From NCBI GenBank assembly GCA_022448765.1, contig JAKUTI010000145.1, positions 1 through 6,711 of the forward strand: a DNA stretch of 6,711 nt. Direction: 5' to 3'. The translations under genes were made by a program, and so were the position numbers. Below, one piece after another: positions 1 to 6,656 of the stretch. Numbering within the stretch: the first letter of the stretch is position 1; every line of letters begins with the position of its first letter. The stretch is from Pseudomonadales bacterium. GTDB taxonomy: Bacteria; Pseudomonadota; Gammaproteobacteria; Pseudomonadales; Azotimanducaceae. The notes under the pieces were generated by a model. That model was not told the DNA's origin. It made no database searches and worked only from the letters and a program-made list of their open reading frames with translations.

Positions 1-248
1 AGTCAAAACGCGAGGGCTATCATGGCCGGACGCTGAGGACATTGGATAATCGCTACACCGAATGGACACCAATCAGCGGCGATGGACCGGTCCTCGTCGA
101 GCTTTACGACCTCCAGAGTGATCCCATGGAGTACGTGAATCTTGCGAAAGAAACCGCGGAAGCGAGTATGGTTGTGGAACTCTCGCAGAGACTGGTCCTC
201 GGCTGGCGAGGCGCGCTACCCACCGGCCACCCTGAGCAAGATAGATGA
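1..248 (+). CDS. Sulfatase, C-terminal end (5' part lies outside the window)
   Basis: The reading frame is open from base 3 with no start needed, and it stops with TGA at 246-248, so this is the tail (about 81 residues) of a longer gene. The visible protein contains RYTEW, then LVELYDLQSDPMEYVNLA, the C-terminal signature of type I sulfatases of the iduronate-2-sulfatase/choline-sulfatase type: a strand carrying the Arg-Tyr-Thr-Glu-Trp stretch, then the Leu-Tyr-Asp-Leu...Asp-Pro...Asn-Leu-Ala turn. Such enzymes hydrolyse sulfate esters through a formylglycine made from a Cys in an N-terminal CxPxR motif, which is not in this window. Substrate cannot be inferred from the tail. A TTG at 42 could be read as a start, but it falls inside the conserved region and is not believable. 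The stop overlaps the start of the next sulfatase gene (ATGA), so the two are probably one operon with coupled translation. Confidence 0.85.
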   Translation, partial: SKREGYHGRTLRTLDNRYTEWTPISGDGPVLVELYDLQSDPMEYVNLAKETAEASMVVELSQRLVLGWRGALPTGHPEQDR

Positions 249-1837
249 GTGCAATCATGAGCATTTTTTATAGGACCACTAGATGCACGTTTTCATCGAG
301 TAGAGTCTGGACGCGGCTTCTTATCGTTTTACTTCTTACGGTTACGAACAACCCGTTGTTGGCGAGTAGTGAAAAGAGCGACTGGGTTGAGCGCCCCAAT
401 ATTGTGCTGATCCTCGCCGACGATCTTGGGTACGGTGACGTGGGAGTTTATGGAAGTAAACACGTCCGTACGCCCAACATCGATGAGCTGGCACGGGAGG
501 GTGTTCAGTTTACGTCAGGCTATGTGGCGTCGGCGGTCTGCAGTCCGTCGCGTGCAGCGCTCATTACCGGGCGATACGCACAGCGGTTCGGTTATCACTT
601 CAACAACAACGGCCGATCCGGTCTTCCAGCCTCCGAAAAGACTGTTGCTGAAAGATTAAACGAGAAGGGTTACCGAACGGGTCTGATCGGCAAATGGCAT
701 CTGGGATGGCAGGCGTCGCAGCGACCGAATCGTCGTGGCTTTGATTATTTTTACGGCATGAACAGTCGCGGAATCTTCATTTCTCCCGACACCAAAGGTG
801 TCGAAACGTGGATTCCGGGAGGATATGACCGGACAAGAGAAAGCCCGACTACAAGGCCTTCGAACGACGGCCTCGTTGCCAGGTATACCCTCTCGACCCG
901 TGATCAACACCCGCTTTACAAGAACGAGACTCCGGTCGAGGACGGTGGTTACCTTACCGAAACCATTACGCGCGAGGCGTTGGGCTTTATCGAACGAAAC
1001 AAGTCCAACCCATTTTTCTTGTACGTGGCCCACTACGCACCGCACGTGCCACTCCAAGCAACCAAAAAGTATCTCGATCTGTACAGCGGTATCGAGTTAG
1101 AGCAGCAAAGGATATATGCCGCCATGGTTAGTGCGCTGGATGACAGCGTTGGCGCAATAAAGGCGAAGATCACGGAAGAAGGGCTGGCGCAGAAGACGCT
1201 GATCATTTTTCTGTCGGACAACGGCTGCGCTATATATACGCAAGGCGCTTGCACGAACTCGCCGCTTTCGGGGGGAAAGCGATACCAGCTCGAGGGTGGC
1301 GTGCGAGTGCCCTACATCATGCATTGGCCTGCGACGATTCCGAAAACCCGGTTCGAGTCGATGGTCAGTTCGCTGGACATTGTTCCGACGATCCTTGCTG
1401 CTTCGGGAATTGAAGTTACCTCTGAAGATCGAATCGACGGCGTCGATTTAATCAAGTTTCTTCGGGGGGAAGACAAATCAGTCCCACACGAGGCATTGTT
1501 TTGGCGGGCAGGACCAAATCGTGCCGTTCGCTTCAAGAACTGGAAGCTTTGGAAGGTCAATAAGACGACTCGAGATCGTGCGTTGCTGACTCCTAACGAC
1601 GAGCTCATCATGGTCGTCGCCAATCGCGATTCGCCGATGGGGCAGTTGACCGTCCTGTATGACCTCTCTACCGACCCGGGCGAACGAATCAACCTGGTTG
1701 ACGAGCATCCAACAATCGTTGAAACCCTCGAAGAAATGTTGGCTGATTGGGATTCAGAAATGGCGGAACCCTCGGTCGATAGCAATCGCACAAGTGCGGC
1801 ATTTGTAGACGGGTCTGCCGTCGAATTGATCTTCTAG
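245..1837 (+). CDS. Exported type I sulfatase (arylsulfatase family S1)
   Basis: This 530-residue protein is full length for a family S1 sulfatase, which hydrolyses sulfate esters, here most likely on a polysaccharide or its oligosaccharides. Residues 1-24 are basic, 25-40 are hydrophobic (LLIVLLLTVTNNPLLA), and a signal peptidase site after ASS (42) is plausible, so it is exported. The catalytic core starts with PNIVLILADDLGYGDVG, where Asp59 and Asp60 are expected calcium ligands. The formylglycine motif is CSPSR, with Cys99 as the residue to be oxidised, followed by AALITGR. Also present are GKWHLG (Lys150, His152), HYAPHVP (His263, His267), SDNG (Asp325, Asn326) and SGGKR (Lys345), so all the usual catalytic and metal residues are there. 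The C-terminal LYDLSTDPGERINL matches the fold's last subdomain. Cys328 and Cys336 lie in a loop beside the active site and could form a disulfide. The start at 245 overlaps the previous stop by 4 bp. A second in-frame ATG at 257 would give a shorter leader and cannot be excluded. Substrate is unknown; keywords such as N-acetylgalactosamine-6-sulfatase would be guesses. Confidence 0.95.
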   Translation: MSAIMSIFYRTTRCTFSSSRVWTRLLIVLLLTVTNNPLLASSEKSDWVERPNIVLILADDLGYGDVGVYGSKHVRTPNIDELAREGVQFTSGYVASAVCSPSRAALITGRYAQRFGYHFNNNGRSGLPASEKTVAERLNEKGYRTGLIGKWHLGWQASQRPNRRGFDYFYGMNSRGIFISPDTKGVETWIPGGYDRTRESPTTRPSNDGLVARYTLSTRDQHPLYKNETPVEDGGYLTETITREALGFIERNKSNPFFLYVAHYAPHVPLQATKKYLDLYSGIELEQQRIYAAMVSALDDSVGAIKAKITEEGLAQKTLIIFLSDNGCAIYTQGACTNSPLSGGKRYQLEGGVRVPYIMHWPATIPKTRFESMVSSLDIVPTILAASGIEVTSEDRIDGVDLIKFLRGEDKSVPHEALFWRAGPNRAVRFKNWKLWKVNKTTRDRALLTPNDELIMVVANRDSPMGQLTVLYDLSTDPGERINLVDEHPTIVETLEEMLADWDSEMAEPSVDSNRTSAAFVDGSAVELIF

Positions 1838-1884
1838 CGGTTGGAACTACCCGTGAGTCTCACGAGACCACTCACGGCTAGAAG
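1831..1884 (+). terminator. Nested stem-loop at the sulfatase 3' end, possible terminator
   Basis: CTTCTAG (1831-1837, containing the sulfatase TAG stop) pairs perfectly with CTAGAAG (1878-1884). Inside it CCGTGAGT (1851-1858) pairs perfectly with ACTCACGG (1870-1877), leaving a 13-base bulge on the 5' side and an 11-base loop. The position at the end of the two-sulfatase unit fits a transcription end or an mRNA-stabilising structure. No T-run follows on either strand, so it is not a textbook intrinsic terminator. The gap from here to 2007 shows no gene. Confidence 0.45.
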
Positions 1885-2007
1885 CTATGAGTACATGCCG
1901 GAGCGGTGCCGGATGCGTTTAGCGCCAGTATTCAGTGAAAGGTAGGTGCCCTGCCGGGGCAACTTATTGGAGAGCGGAAGCCGCGAATGGTTTCACGCAG
2001 TCTCTCA

Positions 2008-3443
2008 TTAGCGACGGCGTTGATTCAGGGCCGTTTGGATCTCGGCATGCCGTGTTCTATCGATCTTGTATTGACGGATACAGTAAAAAACAGGTGAAAG
2101 AGCCACCACGACGAGCGGGCCAGCGATGACGGCAAGTAGCGTAAGGGTGTCTGCGGGAATATCGGCCGCGGTCCTGATTGTGGCGCCAGTTGGCCAGGCG
2201 ATAAGGTCGATGAGGATTCCGGCGATTGCTATGCCTATGCCCTGGAGGCTTTTGTGCAAAAGGAGAAAACGCCAAAGAATACGCCTTCACTTCGTTGCCC
2301 CTCGGCGAGTTCGTGTTCGTCCGCGACGTCGGCCAGCATACTTGAGACGGCGACGACCAGTTGGGCTAGACCCGCGCCGCCGACCATGGCGCAGCACATT
2401 AAGAAAGCAACGCTCCAAGGAGTCCCGATCGGCGGAAACGCGCCCAGGAACCTCACGGCAAAGGGCGTTAGCGTCGCCATTGCCCAGAGAAAAGCACCCG
2501 CCATCATCAGCTGTCGCTTGTCTACGCGCCGTCCGGCTATTGGCGCGATCGCGTATCCGACCAAAGTGGCTAGGGATCCGGCAAGCATCACGGCGGGGAT
2601 TTGCGAAGGGGTGAGCTCCCAGTAAAAGGTGTTTACGTACAACGCGAGTGAGCCGGCGATTGCGGCGGGAATGGATCCGACCACATAAGAGATTACCAAC
2701 CAGCGAAAAGACACATTCGTCAACGAGATGCGCACATCTTCCAGCGATTGGTTGAGGTGATCTTTTTGGGTTGGTGGTGGCTGATGCAAAAAGGGGATCA
2801 CGGAGCGCGTCCCCCAACTCGTCAACACGATTGAAACGAAAATTCCTACCGACAGCATTCCGGCAAACCAAGGATAATTTGCTGGATTGAGCTGACCGTT
2901 CGGGTATTCGTCCGTCGGGGCAAATAGAACCGCAAATCCGGCGTTAAGCAGGATCCATCCGGATACCCCGAAAAGCATTCGATACGCGACGAGATTCGTC
3001 CGCCTATCGAAGTCGTCAGACAGCTCCGCACCAAATGCCATGTGCGGTACGTGAAATAAGGTCATGCTCATTCGCGTGAGGATGGCGAAACCGGTCAACC
3101 AAACGAATAACGCGTTGCCCGAATCGAAGGCGGGGGCAAACAAGAAGTAAAAAGAAATCGCCAGCGGCAAGGCGGAAGCGTACATAAATGGGTGGCGCCT
3201 GCCTAAAGAGGAGCGCCAGTTGTCCGATATGGTTCCCATGACGGGGTCGGTTATCGCGTCGATGCTCGTTGCAATGAGAAGCGCTAAACCGCACAGGGTT
3301 CCAGATAGCCCTAATACCTGGTTGAAGTAAAAGAACAACAGGATGGCAAACGCGCTGTTCATTAGACCTTCGGCCAGCTGACCGAAGGAAAAAAAGAATA
3401 TTGTCGATTTGTCTAAATTCGGGCTGTGGAACTTTTCAGACAT
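2008..3443 (-). pseudogene. GPH-family MFS sugar:cation symporter, split by a frameshift
   Basis: Read downward from ATG at 3443, this encodes a membrane transporter of the glycoside-pentoside-hexuronide (GPH, MelB-like) branch of the major facilitator superfamily, which imports sugars or glycosides with Na+ or H+. Residues 60-87 carry the family signature: SIDAITDPVMGTISD with Asp62, Asp66 and Asp74, then GRRHPFM. Later come HVPHMAFGAELSDDFDRRT (131-149) and MLADVADEHE (369-378), both typical of GPH proteins. The first frame stops at 2235-2237 after 402 codons, with an unrelated tail (CTKASRA). The missing end, including a helix pair (GIGIAIAGILIDLIAWP and LLAVIAGPLVVVALSPVFY) and a basic C-terminus, continues in another frame from 2259 to the TAA at 2008-2010. 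Joined, the protein would be about 478 residues, the normal family length. Without the last two helices the product is probably non-functional, unless the shift is a sequencing error. Substrate is unknown; the neighbours suggest a sugar from a sulfated glycan. No good Shine-Dalgarno is visible before the start. Confidence 0.88.
2250..2261 (-). other. Frameshift site in the transporter gene
   Basis: On the minus strand this segment reads TTTTGCACAAAA: a T4 run (2261-2258) and an A4 run (2253-2250). Upstream of it the frame gives ...EGVFFGVFSF, and downstream the other frame gives HKSLQGIGIAIAG. One missing T would restore FSFLHKSLQG; one missing A would restore FSFCTKSLQG. Both give a continuous GPH-type helix, so the event is a one-base loss in one of the two short homopolymers, either in the genome or in the read. 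The bases do not form a canonical X XXY YYZ slippery heptamer in the reading frame, so programmed frameshifting is unlikely. Confidence 0.8.
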
Positions 3444-3475
3444 TCAGCTACGCTTTCGGAGTCCTGTTGCCATCC

Positions 3476-3481
3476 AATATA
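3476..3481 (-). promoter_or_regulatory. Possible -10 box for the transporter gene
   Basis: On the minus strand these bases read TATATT, one mismatch from TATAAT. They lie 32 bases before the ATG at 3443, so a transcript would have a leader of about 25 bases. The hexamer at the right distance upstream (TCCAAA) matches TTGACA poorly. The element is suggested only by its position in the divergent intergenic region. Confidence 0.25.
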
Positions 3482-3644
3482 GCGACCTCGAAGGTGGTTT
3501 TGGAGACTTCGTTGCATCGGTCAGATTGGGTTGGTCGTCTGGGAAATGGATGTGGTGCGCTGACGCGATCAAATCGGAAAAGAGATCGAATGCCTGCGAT
3601 GGGGTGTTCATTTAGAGGTGAAGTTTGTATGTTCACGGCGAGCA

Positions 3645-3652
3645 AAGCGCTT
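3645..3652 (+). promoter_or_regulatory. Possible LacI-type operator core
   Basis: AAGCGCTT is a perfect 8-base palindrome that fits the AANCGNTT core of many LacI/GalR-family operators, with the central CG. It lies 30 bases before the dehydratase start at 3682. The symmetry does not extend beyond 8 bases, no second copy was seen in the intergenic region, and no regulator gene is in the window. By chance such a core is not rare enough to be convincing. The rest of 3444-3681 shows no gene. Confidence 0.2.
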
Positions 3653-3681
3653 GATCGGAGAAGGTTCTGAAGACTCATGCT

Positions 3682-4926
3682 ATGCAGCCACAAAGTCGCC
3701 GAGGCTTTCTCACGGAACTGGGAATCGTAGGAGCGAGTGGCTTTTTGATGGCCGCCGGAATCAGCACCGCAGATGGGGTTAGAGCTGCGGACACCTTGAA
3801 GATCACTTCGGTCGAGGCTTTCCCAGTTCGAATGTGGAAGGGGTTTGATCCCTCGACGTCGGTGGCGTTTGAATCAGACGTTGATCCGCGTCGATGGCGT
3901 TATAGGGGTCCGTTTGCGCAGCTAACCAGCTCGATCCTCGTCGTCATAAAAACGAAACAAGGCATTACCGGTTATGGTTTAGGTGCAGGGGGCAAGGTTA
4001 GCTGCCAAATAATCGAGGGCCACCTGCAGCACTTGCTGCTTGGAACTAACCCGCTCAATGTCGAAATGCTTTGGAACCAGATGTACTCCTCGGGACTGTT
4101 CTATGGGCGCCGTGGGGTTTTTGTTATGGCGTTGAGCGGTGTAGACAACGCGTTGTGGGACATTCTGGGTAAGTACTCTGAGCAGCCCGTTCATCATCTT
4201 CTCGGTGGCACGAAGCGGGACAGCATCCCCGTGTACCAAACGACGAATACCGCGGGTATAGACGCAGCGCTTCGTCGTGGCGTGGAACACTTTAAAGTAG
4301 TGGTCGCAGACGGGGTGGACCAAGGGGAAAGTGGGAAGGGGCGCACGGAAAAAGCGCTGATCGGAACAAGAGAGATGATCGGTCCAGATAAATCTCTAAT
4401 GATCGAGTGTATTACTCGTTGGAATGATGTTGAGTACGCCATCGATATGGCGCGTAAGCTCGAGGCGCTCGACCTGTATTGGATTGAGGAGCCACTATCA
4501 CCTGACGATTTGGAAGGCTACGCGCGGTTGGTTCGAGAGGTTGGGAGTACGCGGATTGCCTGTGGCGAGCACGAGTACACGCAGTTTGGGTTTGCCGAAC
4601 TTATTCGACACAAAGCGGCCGACGTCCTGCAGCCCGACGTCAGCTGGTGCGGTGGTGTTACTGCCTTGAGAAAAATCGAGTCGCAGGCGCGTGCAGCGAA
4701 TTTGGAATTCACTCCACACAGGGGGGGTAGCGCTTTCGGATTGCCCCTTTGCCTCACGTCAAATCAATGCAATTGGGCCGAGAGTTTCGGTGATGAATCC
4801 CGCTCCACCGAACTGATGATGGCGATGAGCTCCGAGGTTAGGGGCGGTCATTGCTTTCCTTCCCATGAGCCGGGGTTTGGCGTTTCGCTGGACGAAAAGC
4901 TAATCAAAGCGCACATAATGAGTTAG
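3682..4926 (+). CDS. Tat-exported enolase-superfamily protein, L-rhamnonate dehydratase-like
   Basis: This 414-residue protein of the mandelate racemase/muconate lactonizing enzyme group most resembles L-rhamnonate dehydratases, which convert aldonic acids to 2-keto-3-deoxy acids with Mg2+. It begins with a twin-arginine leader (SRRGFL at 5-10, a hydrophobic stretch around 12-26, then VRAAD near 33-37), pointing to folded export into the periplasm. An N-terminal capping domain (about 39-165, with YGRRGVF and ALSGVDNALWDILGK) is followed by the barrel. Expected metal ligands are Glu269 (or 270) in WIEEP, Glu296 in CGEHE, and residue 242 in LMIEC. Position 242 is Glu where rhamnonate dehydratase has Asp. 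The catalytic dyad is present as Asp319 (LQPDVSWCGG) and His346 (TPHRGGS), although the family usually has PHG there. The GEH and QPDVxWCGG motifs are what point to this subgroup. The ATG at 3682 is chosen because it gives the Tat leader; the ribosome site is weak (GAAG near 3668-3671). The next gene starts 53 bases downstream on the same strand. The substrate could be L-rhamnonate, L-fuconate or another aldonate; the family is sure, the activity is not. Confidence 0.9.
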   Translation: MQPQSRRGFLTELGIVGASGFLMAAGISTADGVRAADTLKITSVEAFPVRMWKGFDPSTSVAFESDVDPRRWRYRGPFAQLTSSILVVIKTKQGITGYGLGAGGKVSCQIIEGHLQHLLLGTNPLNVEMLWNQMYSSGLFYGRRGVFVMALSGVDNALWDILGKYSEQPVHHLLGGTKRDSIPVYQTTNTAGIDAALRRGVEHFKVVVADGVDQGESGKGRTEKALIGTREMIGPDKSLMIECITRWNDVEYAIDMARKLEALDLYWIEEPLSPDDLEGYARLVREVGSTRIACGEHEYTQFGFAELIRHKAADVLQPDVSWCGGVTALRKIESQARAANLEFTPHRGGSAFGLPLCLTSNQCNWAESFGDESRSTELMMAMSSEVRGGHCFPSHEPGFGVSLDEKLIKAHIMS

Positions 4927-4966
4927 CTATCCGAATGCGTTGTCGAAGTCTGGGGGTCACGTGAAT

Positions 4967-4970
4967 GGAG
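4967..4970 (+). promoter_or_regulatory. Ribosome binding site supporting the start at 4980
   Basis: GGAG lies 9 bases before the ATG at 4980, a good Shine-Dalgarno distance. The alternative ATG at 5100 has no comparable element before it. This favours the longer form of the FG-GAP protein, although its N-terminus looks less like an export signal than that of the short form. Confidence 0.45.
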
Positions 4971-4979
4971 TAAAACGTT

Positions 4980-6581
4980 ATGGTCGTCGGGAGCCACAAG
5001 GACGCAGTTACCATCAAAACTCGGCCTATAAATTCTTTAAGTGCTGCGCGGCGCCAGGCGGGTCGCCCAACGCGCGCCGTCGTTGCCAGTAGCTTTGTTA
5101 TGCAGCGAATCAAGTATCTCGTCGTAATCGGGATTGCGCTTCAGGGGAGCGGTGGTGAATCGTCCCCTAGTGTGGGTAGGATATTGCCGGTTAATAACCC
5201 CAGCGCGACCGTTGATCTCGCTCGTACACGCGCTCGAGCCATGAATGGGACGTATATCGCATGGCGGGAACACATCATCGACGATACCGGAATCAGCGGA
5301 ATTGCTGGGAGCGACGGACTTGAACTGGGGGATTTAGATGGGGACGGGAATATCGACATCGTGTCCGTCCATGAGGCCGATACGTCGTATGGCAACGTTG
5401 TGGACGGGCACGTAAGAGTTGCTTTTGGTTCGAAGGATGTTGGCCGTTGGGATCTAACGACCCTAATCGAAGGTGAGAGTGCGGCTGCCCCAGAGGACGT
5501 TGCGATCGGTGATTTGAACCGCGACGGGTATCCGGACGTCATGGTCGCAAGTGAGTTGGCGCATCTTGTGTACTTACAGAACCCGGGAGGCGCTGCGGCG
5601 CGGACTGTCCCGTGGCGCCGTCTCATTCTGCCGATGACGTTGGATCGTGGTTCCTATATTCGTGTTTTCTTTGCCGATTTGGACGCTGACGGTCGGTTGG
5701 AAGTCGTTGCCGCCAACAAAGGGGCCCAGAATCCCCGTATGGATACAACTCAATTAAACGCAATATCGTGGTTTGAAGTGAAGGGTGATCCCCTACTTGG
5801 CACTTCGTGGAAGGAACATGAGATGGGTAGAGTGCGCATCCCCATCAATTCTCGGCCGATCGATTTCGATGGCGATGGTGACCTGGATGTTTTCGCGGGA
5901 TCAAGGGGGGAAATACGCGTATTTTGGTACGAGAACGTTGGCAAATCGGAGATATCGTTTGTTGAGCGCGCAATACGCATTGCCGACACCACGGTTCCTA
6001 ATAGCGAACGGATAGCAAATAGACCTCTTGATGGGCGTCCCTTAATTACTGGAAGCCACGTCGATTTTAGTGACCTAAATCATGACGGGCGGATGGACGT
6101 GGTGTTACAAGAGGAATCGAATTTGGTGTGGCTAGAGCAGCCCGAACGACCGCTCGAGGCTTGGCCAATACACCTGATAGGCACCAATTGGCCTGATACC
6201 GTCACCGGAATAGAACTAGCCGATATCGACGGAGACGGTGATTTGGACGCGATGACTGGGAGCTACAGTGCGGATCCGAGAGATCGAGACGGAGACGGGC
6301 CTGTCACGGACAGACTTGGGCGGCTTGCTTGGTTCGAAAATCCGGGTGACGCTCGACAGCAATGGACCAGGCACGATATATCACGGCGCCGCCGGGGTAT
6401 GTTTGACCAGTTTGCTGCGTTGGATCTCGATTTAGACGGTGACCTTGATTTCGTTTCAACTCGTGCAAACAGCGTCCCATTCGACGGGGTATTCTGGCTT
6501 GAGCAGTTGCGTTCCGACAGCCCGTTGCAGTCATTTACGAGGGCCAGAATCCAGGATAGCCAGGAAGTGCCCTTGCCCTAA
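4980..6581 (+). CDS. FG-GAP/VCBS repeat protein, predicted seven-bladed beta-propeller
   Basis: This protein of up to 533 residues has no recognisable catalytic domain. It carries seven Asp-rich calcium-binding loops of the FG-GAP/VCBS type at residues 118-126, 178-186, 233-241, 295-303, 365-373, 415-423 and 482-490, for example DLDGDGNID, DFDGDGDLD and DIDGDGDLD. They are 50-70 residues apart, the spacing of propeller blades, and several blades have an aromatic W/Y-x-E-N/Q-x-G strand such as WFENPGD or WYENVG. Related propellers in environmental bacteria are secreted or surface proteins that bind glycans or proteins; that role here is inference. The start is uncertain. ATG at 4980 has a good ribosome site, but its first 40 residues are basic and unlike a leader. 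ATG at 5100 (Met41) gives MQRIK then YLVVIGIAL, a short signal-peptide-like segment. No lipobox Cys is present. The gene follows the dehydratase gene by 53 bases with no clear terminator between them, so the two are probably co-transcribed. Confidence 0.88.
   Translation: MVVGSHKDAVTIKTRPINSLSAARRQAGRPTRAVVASSFVMQRIKYLVVIGIALQGSGGESSPSVGRILPVNNPSATVDLARTRARAMNGTYIAWREHIIDDTGISGIAGSDGLELGDLDGDGNIDIVSVHEADTSYGNVVDGHVRVAFGSKDVGRWDLTTLIEGESAAAPEDVAIGDLNRDGYPDVMVASELAHLVYLQNPGGAAARTVPWRRLILPMTLDRGSYIRVFFADLDADGRLEVVAANKGAQNPRMDTTQLNAISWFEVKGDPLLGTSWKEHEMGRVRIPINSRPIDFDGDGDLDVFAGSRGEIRVFWYENVGKSEISFVERAIRIADTTVPNSERIANRPLDGRPLITGSHVDFSDLNHDGRMDVVLQEESNLVWLEQPERPLEAWPIHLIGTNWPDTVTGIELADIDGDGDLDAMTGSYSADPRDRDGDGPVTDRLGRLAWFENPGDARQQWTRHDISRRRRGMFDQFAALDLDLDGDLDFVSTRANSVPFDGVFWLEQLRSDSPLQSFTRARIQDSQEVPLP
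5331..6449 (+). repeat. Seven degenerate DxDxDGxxD-coding repeats
   Basis: This span, inside the FG-GAP gene, runs from the first to the last Asp-rich loop. Each unit has a variant of D-L/I/F-D/N-x-D-G-x-x-D/E, followed by a hydrophobic beta strand. The third copy ends in Glu rather than Asp (DLDADGRLE). At DNA level the copies share only GAT/GAC-GGN-GAT/GAC runs, so they are ancient protein repeats and not recent tandem duplications. An eighth Asp-rich stretch (DRDGDG, residues 435-440) sits between copies six and seven, outside the blade spacing. Confidence 0.85.
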
Positions 6582-6630
6582 TTTAAGTGTTGGGTCGTAA
6601 GGAGCTGAGCTTACTTCGCATGAGGAAGTG

Positions 6631-6656
6631 AGGCGTACCGCAATCGCTACGCTTTT
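6631..6656 (+). terminator. Weak intrinsic terminator after the FG-GAP gene
   Basis: GCGTA (6633-6637) pairs with TACGC (6648-6652). The inner CG (6639-6640) can pair with CG (6645-6646) around a CAAT loop after one C-C mismatch, and the outer A-G can pair with T-T through one wobble. TTTT (6653-6656) follows at once. It begins about 50 bases after the TAA stop at 6579-6581. Two other small inverted repeats precede it (GTAAG/CTTAC at 6597-6614 and ACTTC/GAAGT at 6613-6629). The T-run is short, so efficiency is doubtful. Confidence 0.45.

Noticed and set aside
1312..1791. Minus-strand frame of 159 codons within the sulfatase
   Set aside because: The plus strand here carries conserved sulfatase sequence; the antisense product looks like no protein family I recognise.
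1947..1961. TGCCC/GGGCA inverted repeat that could be a terminator for the transporter
   Set aside because: Only a 5-base stem, with no T-run next to it on the minus strand.
1935..2129. Plus-strand frame of 64 codons after the sulfatase
   Set aside because: No ribosome site or recognisable domain, and most of it is antisense to the transporter C-terminus.
2250..2261. Programmed ribosomal frameshifting in the transporter
   Set aside because: The bases do not form a canonical slippery heptamer in frame, no stimulatory structure was evident, and this family is not known to use recoding. A simple homopolymer indel explains it.
2126..2614. Open plus-strand frame of 162 codons opposite the transporter gene
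   Set aside because: Its translation is extremely arginine- and proline-rich, has no recognisable domain, and lies antisense to a well-supported transporter coding sequence.
2287..2871. Second minus-strand frame of 194 codons inside the transporter
   Set aside because: It is rich in Arg, lacks membrane segments, and overlaps the true frame, which has the GPH signature motifs.
5141..5626. Minus-strand frame of 161 codons rich in Ser-Pro-Ser
   Set aside because: It is the complement of the Asp-Gly repeat codons of the FG-GAP gene and starts and ends without relation to any gene boundary.
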